Shown here: in pieces, positions 16,318-24,179 of the stretch
How positions within the stretch are numbered: the first letter of the stretch is position 1
Layout of the letters: every line of letters starts with the position of its first letter
NCBI RefSeq assembly: GCF_940670765.1
Contig: NZ_CALNVW010000025.1
Coordinates: 124,001 to 188,000, forward strand
Length of the DNA stretch: 64,000 nucleotides
Direction: 5' to 3'
From: Streptomyces sp. A 4/2
GTDB taxonomy: Bacteria; Actinomycetota; Actinomycetes; Streptomycetales; Streptomycetaceae
Made by a program: the position numbers and the translations under genes
The notes under the pieces: generated by a model
Seen by the model: the letters and a program-made list of their open reading frames with translations, nothing else
What the model was told of the DNA's origin: nothing
Databases searched by the model: none

Positions 16318-16998
16318 TTGAGCAGGCGCTCAGGCATCCTCGAATTCGCCGTACTCGGCCTGCTCCGTGAGTCGCCGATGCACGGCTATGAGCTGCGCAA
16401 ACGCCTGAACACCTCGCTGGGGATCTTCAGGGCCTTCAGTTACGGGACCCTCTACCCCTGCCTCAAGACGCTGGTCGCCAGCGGCTGGTTGATCGAGGAA
16501 CCGGGCAGTGCCCCGGAGGACGCTCTCGCAGCTTCACTCGCAGGACGCCGCGCCAAGATCGTCTACAGGTTGACCGCGAACGGCAAGGAGCACTTCGAAG
16601 AGCTCCTTTCGCACACCGGCCCCGATACCTGGGAGGACGAGCATTTCGCTGCACGTTTCGCCTTCTTCGGGCAGACGGAACGCGAGGTGCGGATGCGGGT
16701 GCTCGAGGGCCGCCGGAGTCGGCTGGAGGAGCGTCTCGAAAAGATGCGCGCCTCTCTGGCCCGTACTCGCGAGCGGCTGGACGATTACACGCTTGAGCTG
16801 CAGCGGCACGGCATGGAATCCGTGGAGCGCGAAGTGCGCTGGCTGAACGAGCTCATCGAGAGCGAGCGGGCGGGACGGGATCAGCGACGATCCCCCGACG
16901 CCGGCGCCGCTCAGCAGGACATATCAGGAGATACGGGCGGCCTGCCCCGGCATCGGGGTACCACCCCGCCGGATCCGTCCGATGACACCGCTAAGTGA
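16318..16998 (+). CDS. PadR-family transcriptional regulator
   Basis: 226 residues from TTG 16318, with AGAGGAGG eight bases upstream deciding the start. The N-terminal winged helix reads ILEFAVLGLLRESPMHGYELRKRLN and FSYGTLYPCLKTLVASGWLIEE, the PadR signature. A helical C-terminal (Vir-like) dimerisation region with a coiled-coil stretch (RRSRLEERLEKMRASLARTRERLDDYTLELQ) follows, then a disordered tail. PadR proteins usually repress their own gene through an ATGT/ACAT palindrome, and such a palindrome is directly upstream. The next gene, ino1, starts 50 bp downstream and is probably in the same transcript, so inositol synthesis may share this regulation. The effector is unknown. Confidence 0.92.
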   Translation: MSRRSGILEFAVLGLLRESPMHGYELRKRLNTSLGIFRAFSYGTLYPCLKTLVASGWLIEEPGSAPEDALAASLAGRRAKIVYRLTANGKEHFEELLSHTGPDTWEDEHFAARFAFFGQTEREVRMRVLEGRRSRLEERLEKMRASLARTRERLDDYTLELQRHGMESVEREVRWLNELIESERAGRDQRRSPDAGAAQQDISGDTGGLPRHRGTTPPDPSDDTAK

Positions 16999-17047
16999 AG
17001 CTCTGCGTCCGCAGGGCTTCGTCGAGAACACACAGGGAGCAACCGGA

Positions 17048-18130
17048 ATGGGTTCGGTTCGCGTAGCCATCGTCGGCGTGGGCAACTGCGCCGCCTCGCT
17101 GGTGCAGGGCGTCGAGTACTACAAGGACGCCGATCCGGCCGGCAAGGTGCCCGGTCTGATGCACGTCCAGTTCGGCGACTACCACGTAGGTGACGTCGAG
17201 TTCGTCGCCGCCTTCGATGTCGACGCGAAGAAGGTCGGTCTCGACCTCGCGGATGCCATCGGTGCCAGCGAGAACAACACCATCAAGATCGCCGACGTGC
17301 CGAACACCGGCGTGACGGTCCAGCGTGGTCACACCCACGACGGTCTGGGCAAGTACTACCGCGAGACGATCGAGGAGTCCGGCGAGACCCCGGTCGACAT
17401 CGTCCAGATCCTCAAGGACAAGCAGGTGGACGTCCTCGTCTGCTACCTGCCCGTCGGTTCCGAGGTCGCTGCCAAGTTCTACGCGCAGTGCGCCATCGAC
17501 GCCAAGGTCGCCTTCGTCAACGCTCTCCCGGTCTTCATCGCCGGCACCAAGGAGTGGGCGGACAAGTTCACCGAGGCGGGCGTCCCGATCGTCGGTGACG
17601 ACATCAAGTCCCAGGTCGGTGCCACCATCACGCACCGCGTCATGGCGAAGCTCTTCGAAGACCGCGGTGTCCGCCTCGAGCGCACCATGCAGCTGAACGT
17701 CGGCGGCAACATGGACTTCAAGAACATGCTGGAGCGCGACCGCCTGGAGTCCAAGAAGATCTCCAAGACGCAGTCGGTCACCTCGCAGATCCGTGACCGC
17801 GACCTGGGCGCCGACAACGTCCACATCGGTCCCTCGGACTACGTCGCCTGGCTGGACGACCGCAAGTGGGCGTACGTGCGCCTTGAGGGCCGCGCCTTCG
17901 GTGACGTCCCGCTCAACCTCGAGTACAAGCTCGAGGTGTGGGACTCCCCGAACTCCGCGGGCGTCATCATCGACGCCGTGCGCGCCGCGAAGATCGCCAA
18001 GGACCGCGGCATCGGCGGCCCGATCCTCTCCGCGTCCTCGTACTTCATGAAGTCCCCGCCGGTGCAGTACTTCGACGACGAGGCCTACGAGAACGTCGAG
18101 AAGTTCATCAAGGGCGAGGTCGAGCGCTGA
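17048..18130 (+). CDS. ino1: Inositol-3-phosphate synthase
   Basis: 360 residues from ATG 17048, preceded by GGGAG. The N-terminus GSVRVAIVGVGNCAASLVQGV is the NAD-binding Rossmann motif, and the blocks KFYAQCAIDAKVAFVNALPVFIA, GDDIKSQVGATITHRVMAKL and LNVGGNMDFKNML carry conserved active-site residues of myo-inositol-1-phosphate synthase. The enzyme converts glucose-6-phosphate to inositol-3-phosphate, the entry to phosphatidylinositol and mycothiol in actinomycetes. The length matches the bacterial/archaeal short form. It follows padR closely and ends at a very strong terminator. Confidence 0.95.
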   Translation: MGSVRVAIVGVGNCAASLVQGVEYYKDADPAGKVPGLMHVQFGDYHVGDVEFVAAFDVDAKKVGLDLADAIGASENNTIKIADVPNTGVTVQRGHTHDGLGKYYRETIEESGETPVDIVQILKDKQVDVLVCYLPVGSEVAAKFYAQCAIDAKVAFVNALPVFIAGTKEWADKFTEAGVPIVGDDIKSQVGATITHRVMAKLFEDRGVRLERTMQLNVGGNMDFKNMLERDRLESKKISKTQSVTSQIRDRDLGADNVHIGPSDYVAWLDDRKWAYVRLEGRAFGDVPLNLEYKLEVWDSPNSAGVIIDAVRAAKIAKDRGIGGPILSASSYFMKSPPVQYFDDEAYENVEKFIKGEVER

Positions 18131-18164
18131 AGCTCACTCTGAGAACGATCGTCCTCGGTCGTTG

Positions 18165-18198
18165 AGGGCCCCCGGGCATACTGCCCGGGGGCCCTTTC
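18165..18198 (+). terminator. Strong hairpin terminator after ino1
   Basis: GGGCCCCCGGGCA (18166-18178) and its complement (18182-18194) around a 3-base loop, followed by a short T run. It begins 35 bp after the ino1 stop. Confidence 0.9.
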
Positions 18199-18232
18199 CA
18201 TGCCCGCTCACCTCTGTGTGACGCTTGCCCAC

Positions 18233-19489
18233 ATGCCTGTTGCCCGTGATCTGTGCGCGCTTCTGCGCCTGACCGGCTTCCGGCGACTGCTGGCAGTGCG
18301 GCTGCTCTCCCAGTCGGCCGACGGCGTCTATCAGATCGCACTCGCCACGTATGTCGTCTTCTCCCCTGAGGAGCAGACCTCACCGGCCGCCATCGCTTCG
18401 GCGATGGCGGTACTGCTGCTGCCGTACTCCCTGATAGGCCCGTTCGCCGGAGTTCTACTGGACCGCTGGCCACGTCGGCAGGTCTTCCTGTACGGGAATC
18501 TGCTGCGGGCCGTCATGGCCTCCGCGACCGCGTTGCTGGTACTCACCCGCGCACCCGACTGGCTCTTCTACACGTCCGCTCTCTGCGTCACAGCGGTCAA
18601 CCGCTTTGTGCTGTCCGGGCTTTCGGCCGCGCTGCCACGCGTCGTCGACCCCGGGCGACTGGTCATCGCGAACGCGCTCTCCCCCACAGCTGGGACGCTC
18701 GCCGCGACGGCAGGAGGCGGATTGGCCCTGGCTGTACGGGTACTCACCGTGGACTCCGATGCCGTCGTCGTCCTGCTGGGAGCTGTCCTCTATCTGTGCG
18801 CCGCGGTTGCATCCCTGCGAATAGCCCGCGATGTGCTCGGGCCGGAGCTGGTGTCGGATCAGCCGAAGCTTGCTGCTGCGCTGGCCTCGACGGTACGGGG
18901 GATGGTCGACGGACTGCGTCATCTGGCCGAGCGGCCGACGGCGGCGCGGGCGCTGACCGCGATGACACTGCTGCGATTCTGCTACGGGGCGCTGACGGTG
19001 ATGCTGCTGATGCTCTGTCGATACGCCTGGTCCTCGCGTGAGTCGGACGGCCTCGCACTCCTCGGAATCGCGGTCGGAGTCTCGGGTGCCGGGTTCTTCG
19101 CGGCGGCAGTGGTAACGCCCTGGGCAGTGGGGCGCCTTGGCCCGTACGGCTGGACAGCGGTCTGCTCGGGCTCAGCTGCCGTGCTGGTCCCAGCTCTCGG
19201 CCTGCCGTTCGCTCCCGTCCCGACCCTCGTCGCCGCGTTCATCCTGGGGCTCGCGACCCAGGGAACGAAGATCGCCACCGACACAGTGGTGCAGTCCTCA
19301 GTGGCTGACGCCTTCCGTGGCCGGATCTTCTCGGTGTACGACGTGCTGTTCAACGTCGCCTTCGTAGGGGCCGCCGCAGTCGCTGCACTGATACTGCCCT
19401 CGGACGGCAGGTCGGTCCCGCTCCTGGGCACAGTTGGCGTCATCTACGCAACAGTTGCTGTATTTATGGCCCGTTTTCGGCGCACGTGA
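18233..19489 (+). CDS. Major facilitator superfamily transporter
   Basis: 418 residues from ATG 18233 (MPVARDLCALLRLTGFRRLLAVR). About twelve hydrophobic helices are visible, with the short cytoplasmic loop GVLLDRWPRRQVFLYGNLLRA between helices 2 and 3, the MFS motif A position. ATQGTKIATDTVVQSSVADAFRGRIFSVYDVLFN marks the second half. The substrate cannot be told. It has its own terminator upstream and no obvious operon partner; the next gene starts 115 bp downstream. An in-frame start 33 bp earlier is less likely because it lies close to the ino1 terminator. Confidence 0.88.
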   Translation: MPVARDLCALLRLTGFRRLLAVRLLSQSADGVYQIALATYVVFSPEEQTSPAAIASAMAVLLLPYSLIGPFAGVLLDRWPRRQVFLYGNLLRAVMASATALLVLTRAPDWLFYTSALCVTAVNRFVLSGLSAALPRVVDPGRLVIANALSPTAGTLAATAGGGLALAVRVLTVDSDAVVVLLGAVLYLCAAVASLRIARDVLGPELVSDQPKLAAALASTVRGMVDGLRHLAERPTAARALTAMTLLRFCYGALTVMLLMLCRYAWSSRESDGLALLGIAVGVSGAGFFAAAVVTPWAVGRLGPYGWTAVCSGSAAVLVPALGLPFAPVPTLVAAFILGLATQGTKIATDTVVQSSVADAFRGRIFSVYDVLFNVAFVGAAAVAALILPSDGRSVPLLGTVGVIYATVAVFMARFRRT

Positions 19490-19604
19490 GTGTCACATCA
19501 GAGCCACAGAAGCGCCCTCGGTTCCAGAAACGTCAGAGCGGCCCGCTACTTTACGGGCGTCGACGACGCGCACACGCGCATCAATTCAAGGGGGATCCCA
19601 ACCC

Positions 19605-20123
19605 ATGTCCACTCCGCCGCCCCAAGGCGAGAACCCGTACGCCCAGCAGCCCACCCCGCCCCACGGGCCGCCTCAGGGCGGCAACCCGTACGGCCAGCAG
19701 ACGCCGCCGGGTCCGTACGGTCAACCGGGGCAGCAGGGCGTCCCGCAGCAGCCGTCGCCGTACTTCAACCAGGGCGGCGGCCCGGTCCCACCGGCTCCGG
19801 TCGCTCCACCTCGCCGTGGCGCCATGAAGTTCGTCAAGATAGGAATCGCCGTGGTCGTCGTGGGCCTCATCGCCTTCGGCTGGTTCGCCAGCAGGCATGA
19901 CGCCAACACGGCCAAGGTCGGCGACTGCATGAGCATCGGCAACCCGGACAGCACGACCAACCCCGATCTCAAGGTTGTGGACTGCAGCGACGCCAAGGCC
20001 AAGTACAAGGTCGCCGAGAAGAAGGACGGGACCAGCGGCGAGTGCGACCGCAGCAAGTATTCGCAGTACACGGAGAGCGGCGACAAGGACTTCACGCTCT
20101 GCCTGTCGGACTACAAGAAGTAG
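19605..20123 (+). CDS. Membrane-anchored protein with proline-rich cytoplasmic tail and small extracellular domain
   Basis: 172 residues from ATG 19605, preceded by AAGGGGG. Residues 1-70 are a Pro/Gln/Gly-rich tail with repeated NPYxQQ units. One membrane helix follows (FVKIGIAVVVVGLIAFGWFAS, ~residues 74-95). The extracellular part has four cysteines (GDCMSIG, VVDCSDAKAKYKV, GECDRSKY, FTLCLSDYKK), consistent with two disulphides. Proteins of this LppU-like shape are frequent in Streptomyces without assigned function. It ends just before a pair of parS palindromes, convergent with cca. Confidence 0.8.
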   Translation: MSTPPPQGENPYAQQPTPPHGPPQGGNPYGQQTPPGPYGQPGQQGVPQQPSPYFNQGGGPVPPAPVAPPRRGAMKFVKIGIAVVVVGLIAFGWFASRHDANTAKVGDCMSIGNPDSTTNPDLKVVDCSDAKAKYKVAEKKDGTSGECDRSKYSQYTESGDKDFTLCLSDYKK

Positions 20124-20133
20124 CCCCCTGCAA

Positions 20134-20185
20134 GGCATGACGGAGGGGCGGTGTTTCACGTGAAACACCGCCCCTCCGTCATGCC
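20134..20185. terminator. 52-bp perfect palindrome containing a parS site (terminator plus centromere site)
   Basis: The exact parS GTTTCACGTGAAAC is at 20153-20166. Its symmetry extends outwards without a mismatch over 26 bp per arm, 20134-20159 against 20160-20185, with GC-rich outer parts (GGAGGGGCGGT and its complement). The element lies between the convergent genes ending at 20123 and 20216, so it should act as a bidirectional terminator while also binding ParB. Confidence 0.9.
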
Positions 20186-20188
20186 CGC

Positions 20189-20216
20189 AGGTCATGTTTC
20201 ACGTGAAACATGACCT
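20189..20216. other. parS site inside a 28-bp palindrome
   Basis: Second exact GTTTCACGTGAAAC at 20196-20209, only 43 bp from the previous one (start to start), with perfect symmetry extended to 14 bp per arm. Its right edge touches the cca stop codon. Confidence 0.93.
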
Positions 20217-21658
20217 CAGCCCTGCGCGGCCCACCACTCCTTGAGTTCCGCAACGGCCTCATCACGCTCCATCGGGCCGCGCTCCAACCGCAACTCCAAC
20301 AGGAACTTGTACGCGTTACCGATCACCGGCCCGGGACCGACGCCCAGGATCTCCATGATCTGGTTGCCGTCGAGATCGGGACGAATCGAGTCGAGTTCCT
20401 CCTGCTCCTGCAGGTGGGCGATGCGCTCCTCAAGTCCGTCGTACGCACGAGAGAGCGCATTGGCCTTTCGCTTGTTGCGCGTGGTGCAGTCCGAGCGCGT
20501 CAGCTTGTGCAACCGCTCCAGCAGCGGCCCGGCGTCACGCACATAACGCCGCACAGCCGAGTCGGTCCACTCGCCGGTTCCATAGCCGTGGAAGCGCAGA
20601 TGCAGCTCGACAAGCTTGGTGACGTCCTTGACCATGTCGTTCGAGTACTTCAGTGCCGTCATGCGCTTCTTGGTCAGCTTCGCGCCCACCACCTCGTGGT
20701 GATGGAAGGAGACTCCGCCGTCCTTCTCGAAGCGGCGTGTCCGCGGCTTGCCGATGTCATGCAGCAGGGCGGCCAGCCGAAGTACCAGGTCGGGGCCGTC
20801 CTGTTCCAGGTCCATGGCCTGCTCCAGCACGGTCAATGAGTGCTCGTACACGTCCTTGTGACGGTGGTGCTCGTCGCTCTCAAGACGTAGAGCCGGAAGC
20901 TCGGGAAGTACCCGCTCGGCGATGCCCGTCTCGACGAGCAGCGCAAGCCCCTTGCGTGGATTCGCGGACAGCAGCAGTTTGTTGAGCTCGTCGCGTACCC
21001 GCTCCGCCGAGACGATCTCGATGCGCTCGGACATGGCCGTCATCGCGGCGACAACCTCGGGCGCCACGTCGAAGCCCAGCTGGGCGGCGAAGCGCGCCGC
21101 CCGCATCATGCGCAGCGGATCGTCAGAAAACGACTCCTCCGGAGTGCCCGGAGTACGCAGCACCCGACCGGCAAGGTCATCCAGGCCTCCATGCGGGTCG
21201 ATGAACGTCTTCTCCGGAAGGGCCACCGCCATCGCGTTGACGGTGAAGTCGCGGCGCACGAGATCTTCCTCGATGGAGTCGCCGTAGGACACCTCCGGCT
21301 TGCGTGAAGTCCTGTCGTACGCCTCCGAACGGAACGTCGTGACCTCGATCAGATAGCCGTCCTTCTGGCAACCGACCGTCCCGAAGGCAATTCCGACTTC
21401 CCACACCGCGTCGGCCCACGGCCGGACGATCTTCAGCACGTCTTCGGGGCGGGCGTCCGTGGTGAAGTCCAGATCGTTGCCGAGCCTGCCGAGCAGTGCA
21501 TCCCGGACCGATCCTCCGACCAGTGCGAGGCTGTGTCCGGCATCCTGGAATCGGCGGGCAAGGTCATCGGCGACCGGGGACACCCGTAGCAGTTCGGTGA
21601 CCGCTCGGTGCTGCACCTGACTCAGTGCACTGGGGTTGTCATCATTGGCTTTCGGCAC
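20216..21658 (-). CDS. cca: CCA tRNA nucleotidyltransferase
   Basis: 480 residues from GTG 21658. The nucleotidyltransferase head has LALVGGSVRDALLGRLGNDLDFTTDA, with the GGSVRD and DxD catalytic motifs. The neck helices (DPLRMMRAARFAAQLGF) follow, and an HD-type metal-dependent domain reads HKDVYEHSLTVLEQAMDLE and LAALLHDIGKPRT. The enzyme adds or repairs the 3' CCA of tRNAs; neither tRNA gene in this window encodes CCA, consistent with dependence on it. Poly(A) polymerase relatives share this fold and actinobacterial copies have been annotated pcnB, but the HD layout favours CCA addition. No clear ribosome-binding site was seen before the start. Confidence 0.92.
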   Translation of the reverse strand: MPKANDDNPSALSQVQHRAVTELLRVSPVADDLARRFQDAGHSLALVGGSVRDALLGRLGNDLDFTTDARPEDVLKIVRPWADAVWEVGIAFGTVGCQKDGYLIEVTTFRSEAYDRTSRKPEVSYGDSIEEDLVRRDFTVNAMAVALPEKTFIDPHGGLDDLAGRVLRTPGTPEESFSDDPLRMMRAARFAAQLGFDVAPEVVAAMTAMSERIEIVSAERVRDELNKLLLSANPRKGLALLVETGIAERVLPELPALRLESDEHHRHKDVYEHSLTVLEQAMDLEQDGPDLVLRLAALLHDIGKPRTRRFEKDGGVSFHHHEVVGAKLTKKRMTALKYSNDMVKDVTKLVELHLRFHGYGTGEWTDSAVRRYVRDAGPLLERLHKLTRSDCTTRNKRKANALSRAYDGLEERIAHLQEQEELDSIRPDLDGNQIMEILGVGPGPVIGNAYKFLLELRLERGPMERDEAVAELKEWWAAQG

Positions 21659-21838
21659 AACAGAAAAGGGTACGTGCCCGAGCTGGCCGGAGCGTCCCGA
21701 TTTCCCGGCTCCGCGAACACTCTTCTGATCTTGAGGAGCAGTCCGCGGCGCTCAGCCCTGGAACACATCGTTACCATGCGTGGACGCAGCAACCGAGAAG
21801 CACCGAATCAGCGACGAAGACGAGGGACGGGCAAGCGC

Positions 21839-24133
21839 GTGGCCGAGGCGGCACACTTCCAGGAGATGACCCCCTCTCCTGCCCGCCGGTGGCTGCGGCG
21901 CTCCGCGTCGCTGCTCGCCGGGGGAACGCTCATGGCGGGCCTGTTCTGCGGCCCGGCCGCGGCTCCGGCACAGGCTGCGGTAGCCACGACAGGTACCGGC
22001 GATGTGGCCGTCAGCCTGGATGCGCTGACGCCCAGCGCTCCTGTGAAAGGCGACACAGTCACCATCTCGGGCACGGTGACCAACAAGCGCAAAGAAACCA
22101 TCACTGACGCTCATGTCGGCGTACGGGTGGGTCCACGTCTGGTCGGGCGGTCCGCGATCGATGACGCGGCAAAGCACGCGTCGGACCTGACGGGCAACGA
22201 CCCGCTGGAAATCGGCGACAAGTACACAACGAAGTTCGCGAAGCTGCCCGCGGGCATCAGCGAGGACTTCTCCATCTCCGTCCCGGTGAGCAAACTGGAC
22301 CTCGGTGCGGACGGGGTGTACCAGCTCGGTGTCTCCTTGACCGGCCAGACCGCCAACGCCGGGTATCAGCAGATGCTCGGTATCCAGCGGACGTTCCTCC
22401 CCTGGCAGCCCACGGCTCTCGATAAAAAGACACAGGTCACCACTGTGTGGCCGCTCATCTCAAAGGTCCATCTGAGGTCGGAGACGGGCTCCGACGCCCA
22501 GCAGACGCCGGTCTTCGAGAACGACGAACTCGCGGAAGAGCTCGCTCCTGGCGGGCGGCTCGAGCAGATGGTCTCGCTGGGCCGCTCGCTGCCCGTCACC
22601 TGGGTCATCGACCCGGACCTGCTGGCCGGTGTCGACGCGATGACACGGAACTATCAGATCAAGGTCGGGAACACCGAGGTCGCGGGCAAGAATCAGGCCG
22701 TCGCAAAGAAGTGGCTGAGCGAGCTGGAGGACGCAGTCCAGGGACAGCAGGTCGTCGCCCTGCCGTTCGCCGATCCCGATCTGGCTTCCCTGGCGCATCG
22801 CGGCAAGAACGTCCCCGGTGCACTGAGCCACCTGCAGTCAGCCACGGAGATCGCCGCCACGACGGTGCAGACCATCCTCCATGTGAAGCCGTCCACCGAT
22901 TTCGCCTGGCCGGCCGATGGTGCGATCGACCCTTCGATCGTCGATGTGGCCACTTCCGCCGGCGCACACAACGTGATCGCCAGCAGCGACAGCATGGAGG
23001 AGACGGCAGGGCTGCCGTACACACCCACCGCAGCCCGCCCGATCGGCGGAGGCACCACAGCCGTGGTCTCCGATGCCCGGCTCTCCAACGCCTTCCAGGG
23101 CGATATGACCGAGGCGGGATCCTCCACGCTCGCCGTTCAGAACTTCCTCGCCCAGTCCCTCGCACTAACCCTTCAGGACACGTCCAAGCAGCGCAGCACG
23201 GTCATCGCCCCACAGCGCATGCCGTCCACCAGCCAGGCGCAGTCGATGGCGAGCGCGCTTCGCGCCCTGGACGCACAGCGATGGACGCAGCCGCTCAACC
23301 TGGTCGAAGCGTCGAAGGCCAAGGCAGACCCGGATGCCACAACCACGGTGCCCAGTGCCTCCGCCTACCCGAATTCCCTGCGCCGCCAGGAACTGCCGAC
23401 GCAGGCGTTCCAGGACGTCAGAACCACACAGACCACACTCGACAACTTCAAGATCATTCTGACTCAGCCGGACCGGGTGGTGACCCCGTTCAGCAACGCC
23501 ATCGACCGGTCGATGGCCACTTCCTGGCGCGGCGACGCCAAGGGAGCACGCACCTACCGGGACGAGGTGCAGGACTATCTGCTGAGCCTCACCGGCCAGG
23601 TGCAGATCGTCCAGAAGTCGGCCATGACCCTGTCCGGGCGCAGTGCGACGATCCCGGTGACCGTGCAGAACAAGCTGCTCCAGCCCACCCAGCACCTGGT
23701 ACTGCAACTGCGCTCGACCAGCCCCACTCGCCTGCAGTTGGGCAACGACAAGGCTGCTATCGCCGAACAACCGCTGAAGATCGCCGGCGGACACAGCCAG
23801 ACGGTGAAGTTCACGACGTCGATCAATGCCAACGGACCCGTTCAGGTGTACGCCCAGCTCTTCACTGAGGACGGCACGCCGTACGGCACTGCGAAGGCGA
23901 TGCCCTTCACAGTGACGGTCTCCGAGATGACACCGACTGTGATGCTGGTCATCGCCGGTGGCGTACTGCTCCTGGTGCTCGCCGGGATCAAGATGTACAC
24001 GCACCGCAAGCGCACGGCCGCTCGGGCGGCCGGCACAGGGGACGATGATCCCGAGCAGCCGAGTGACCCGGCGGCGGACACCGGAGCAGAAAGCGGGAAC
24101 CCGCCGGGCACGGGTGAGAAAGTGGACCGTTGA
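21839..24133 (+). CDS. Large secreted, membrane-anchored protein (DUF6049-like)
   Basis: 764 residues from GTG 21839, chosen because GAGGGACGGG lies just upstream and the signal sequence then starts early; ATG 21776 would add 21 residues. A basic segment SPARRWLRRSASLLAGGTLMAGLF followed by APAQAAVA looks like a Sec/Tat signal peptide. Next come an Ig-like domain (VKGDTVTISGTVTNKRKETITDAHVGVRV), a central polysaccharide-deacetylase-like region (LPVTWVIDPDLLAGVDAM), a second beta domain (RSATIPVTVQNKL) and a C-terminal membrane helix VMLVIAGGVLLLVLAGIKMY with a basic tail. The protein is thus anchored facing outwards. It is 46 bp upstream of murJ on the same strand, which ties it to envelope synthesis; the function is unknown. 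Confidence 0.82.
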   Translation: MAEAAHFQEMTPSPARRWLRRSASLLAGGTLMAGLFCGPAAAPAQAAVATTGTGDVAVSLDALTPSAPVKGDTVTISGTVTNKRKETITDAHVGVRVGPRLVGRSAIDDAAKHASDLTGNDPLEIGDKYTTKFAKLPAGISEDFSISVPVSKLDLGADGVYQLGVSLTGQTANAGYQQMLGIQRTFLPWQPTALDKKTQVTTVWPLISKVHLRSETGSDAQQTPVFENDELAEELAPGGRLEQMVSLGRSLPVTWVIDPDLLAGVDAMTRNYQIKVGNTEVAGKNQAVAKKWLSELEDAVQGQQVVALPFADPDLASLAHRGKNVPGALSHLQSATEIAATTVQTILHVKPSTDFAWPADGAIDPSIVDVATSAGAHNVIASSDSMEETAGLPYTPTAARPIGGGTTAVVSDARLSNAFQGDMTEAGSSTLAVQNFLAQSLALTLQDTSKQRSTVIAPQRMPSTSQAQSMASALRALDAQRWTQPLNLVEASKAKADPDATTTVPSASAYPNSLRRQELPTQAFQDVRTTQTTLDNFKIILTQPDRVVTPFSNAIDRSMATSWRGDAKGARTYRDEVQDYLLSLTGQVQIVQKSAMTLSGRSATIPVTVQNKLLQPTQHLVLQLRSTSPTRLQLGNDKAAIAEQPLKIAGGHSQTVKFTTSINANGPVQVYAQLFTEDGTPYGTAKAMPFTVTVSEMTPTVMLVIAGGVLLLVLAGIKMYTHRKRTAARAAGTGDDDPEQPSDPAADTGAESGNPPGTGEKVDR

Positions 24134-24179
24134 GCGATGTCGTGGCAGGCCGGCCGGGGACGATGAGGTGGGGTAACCA

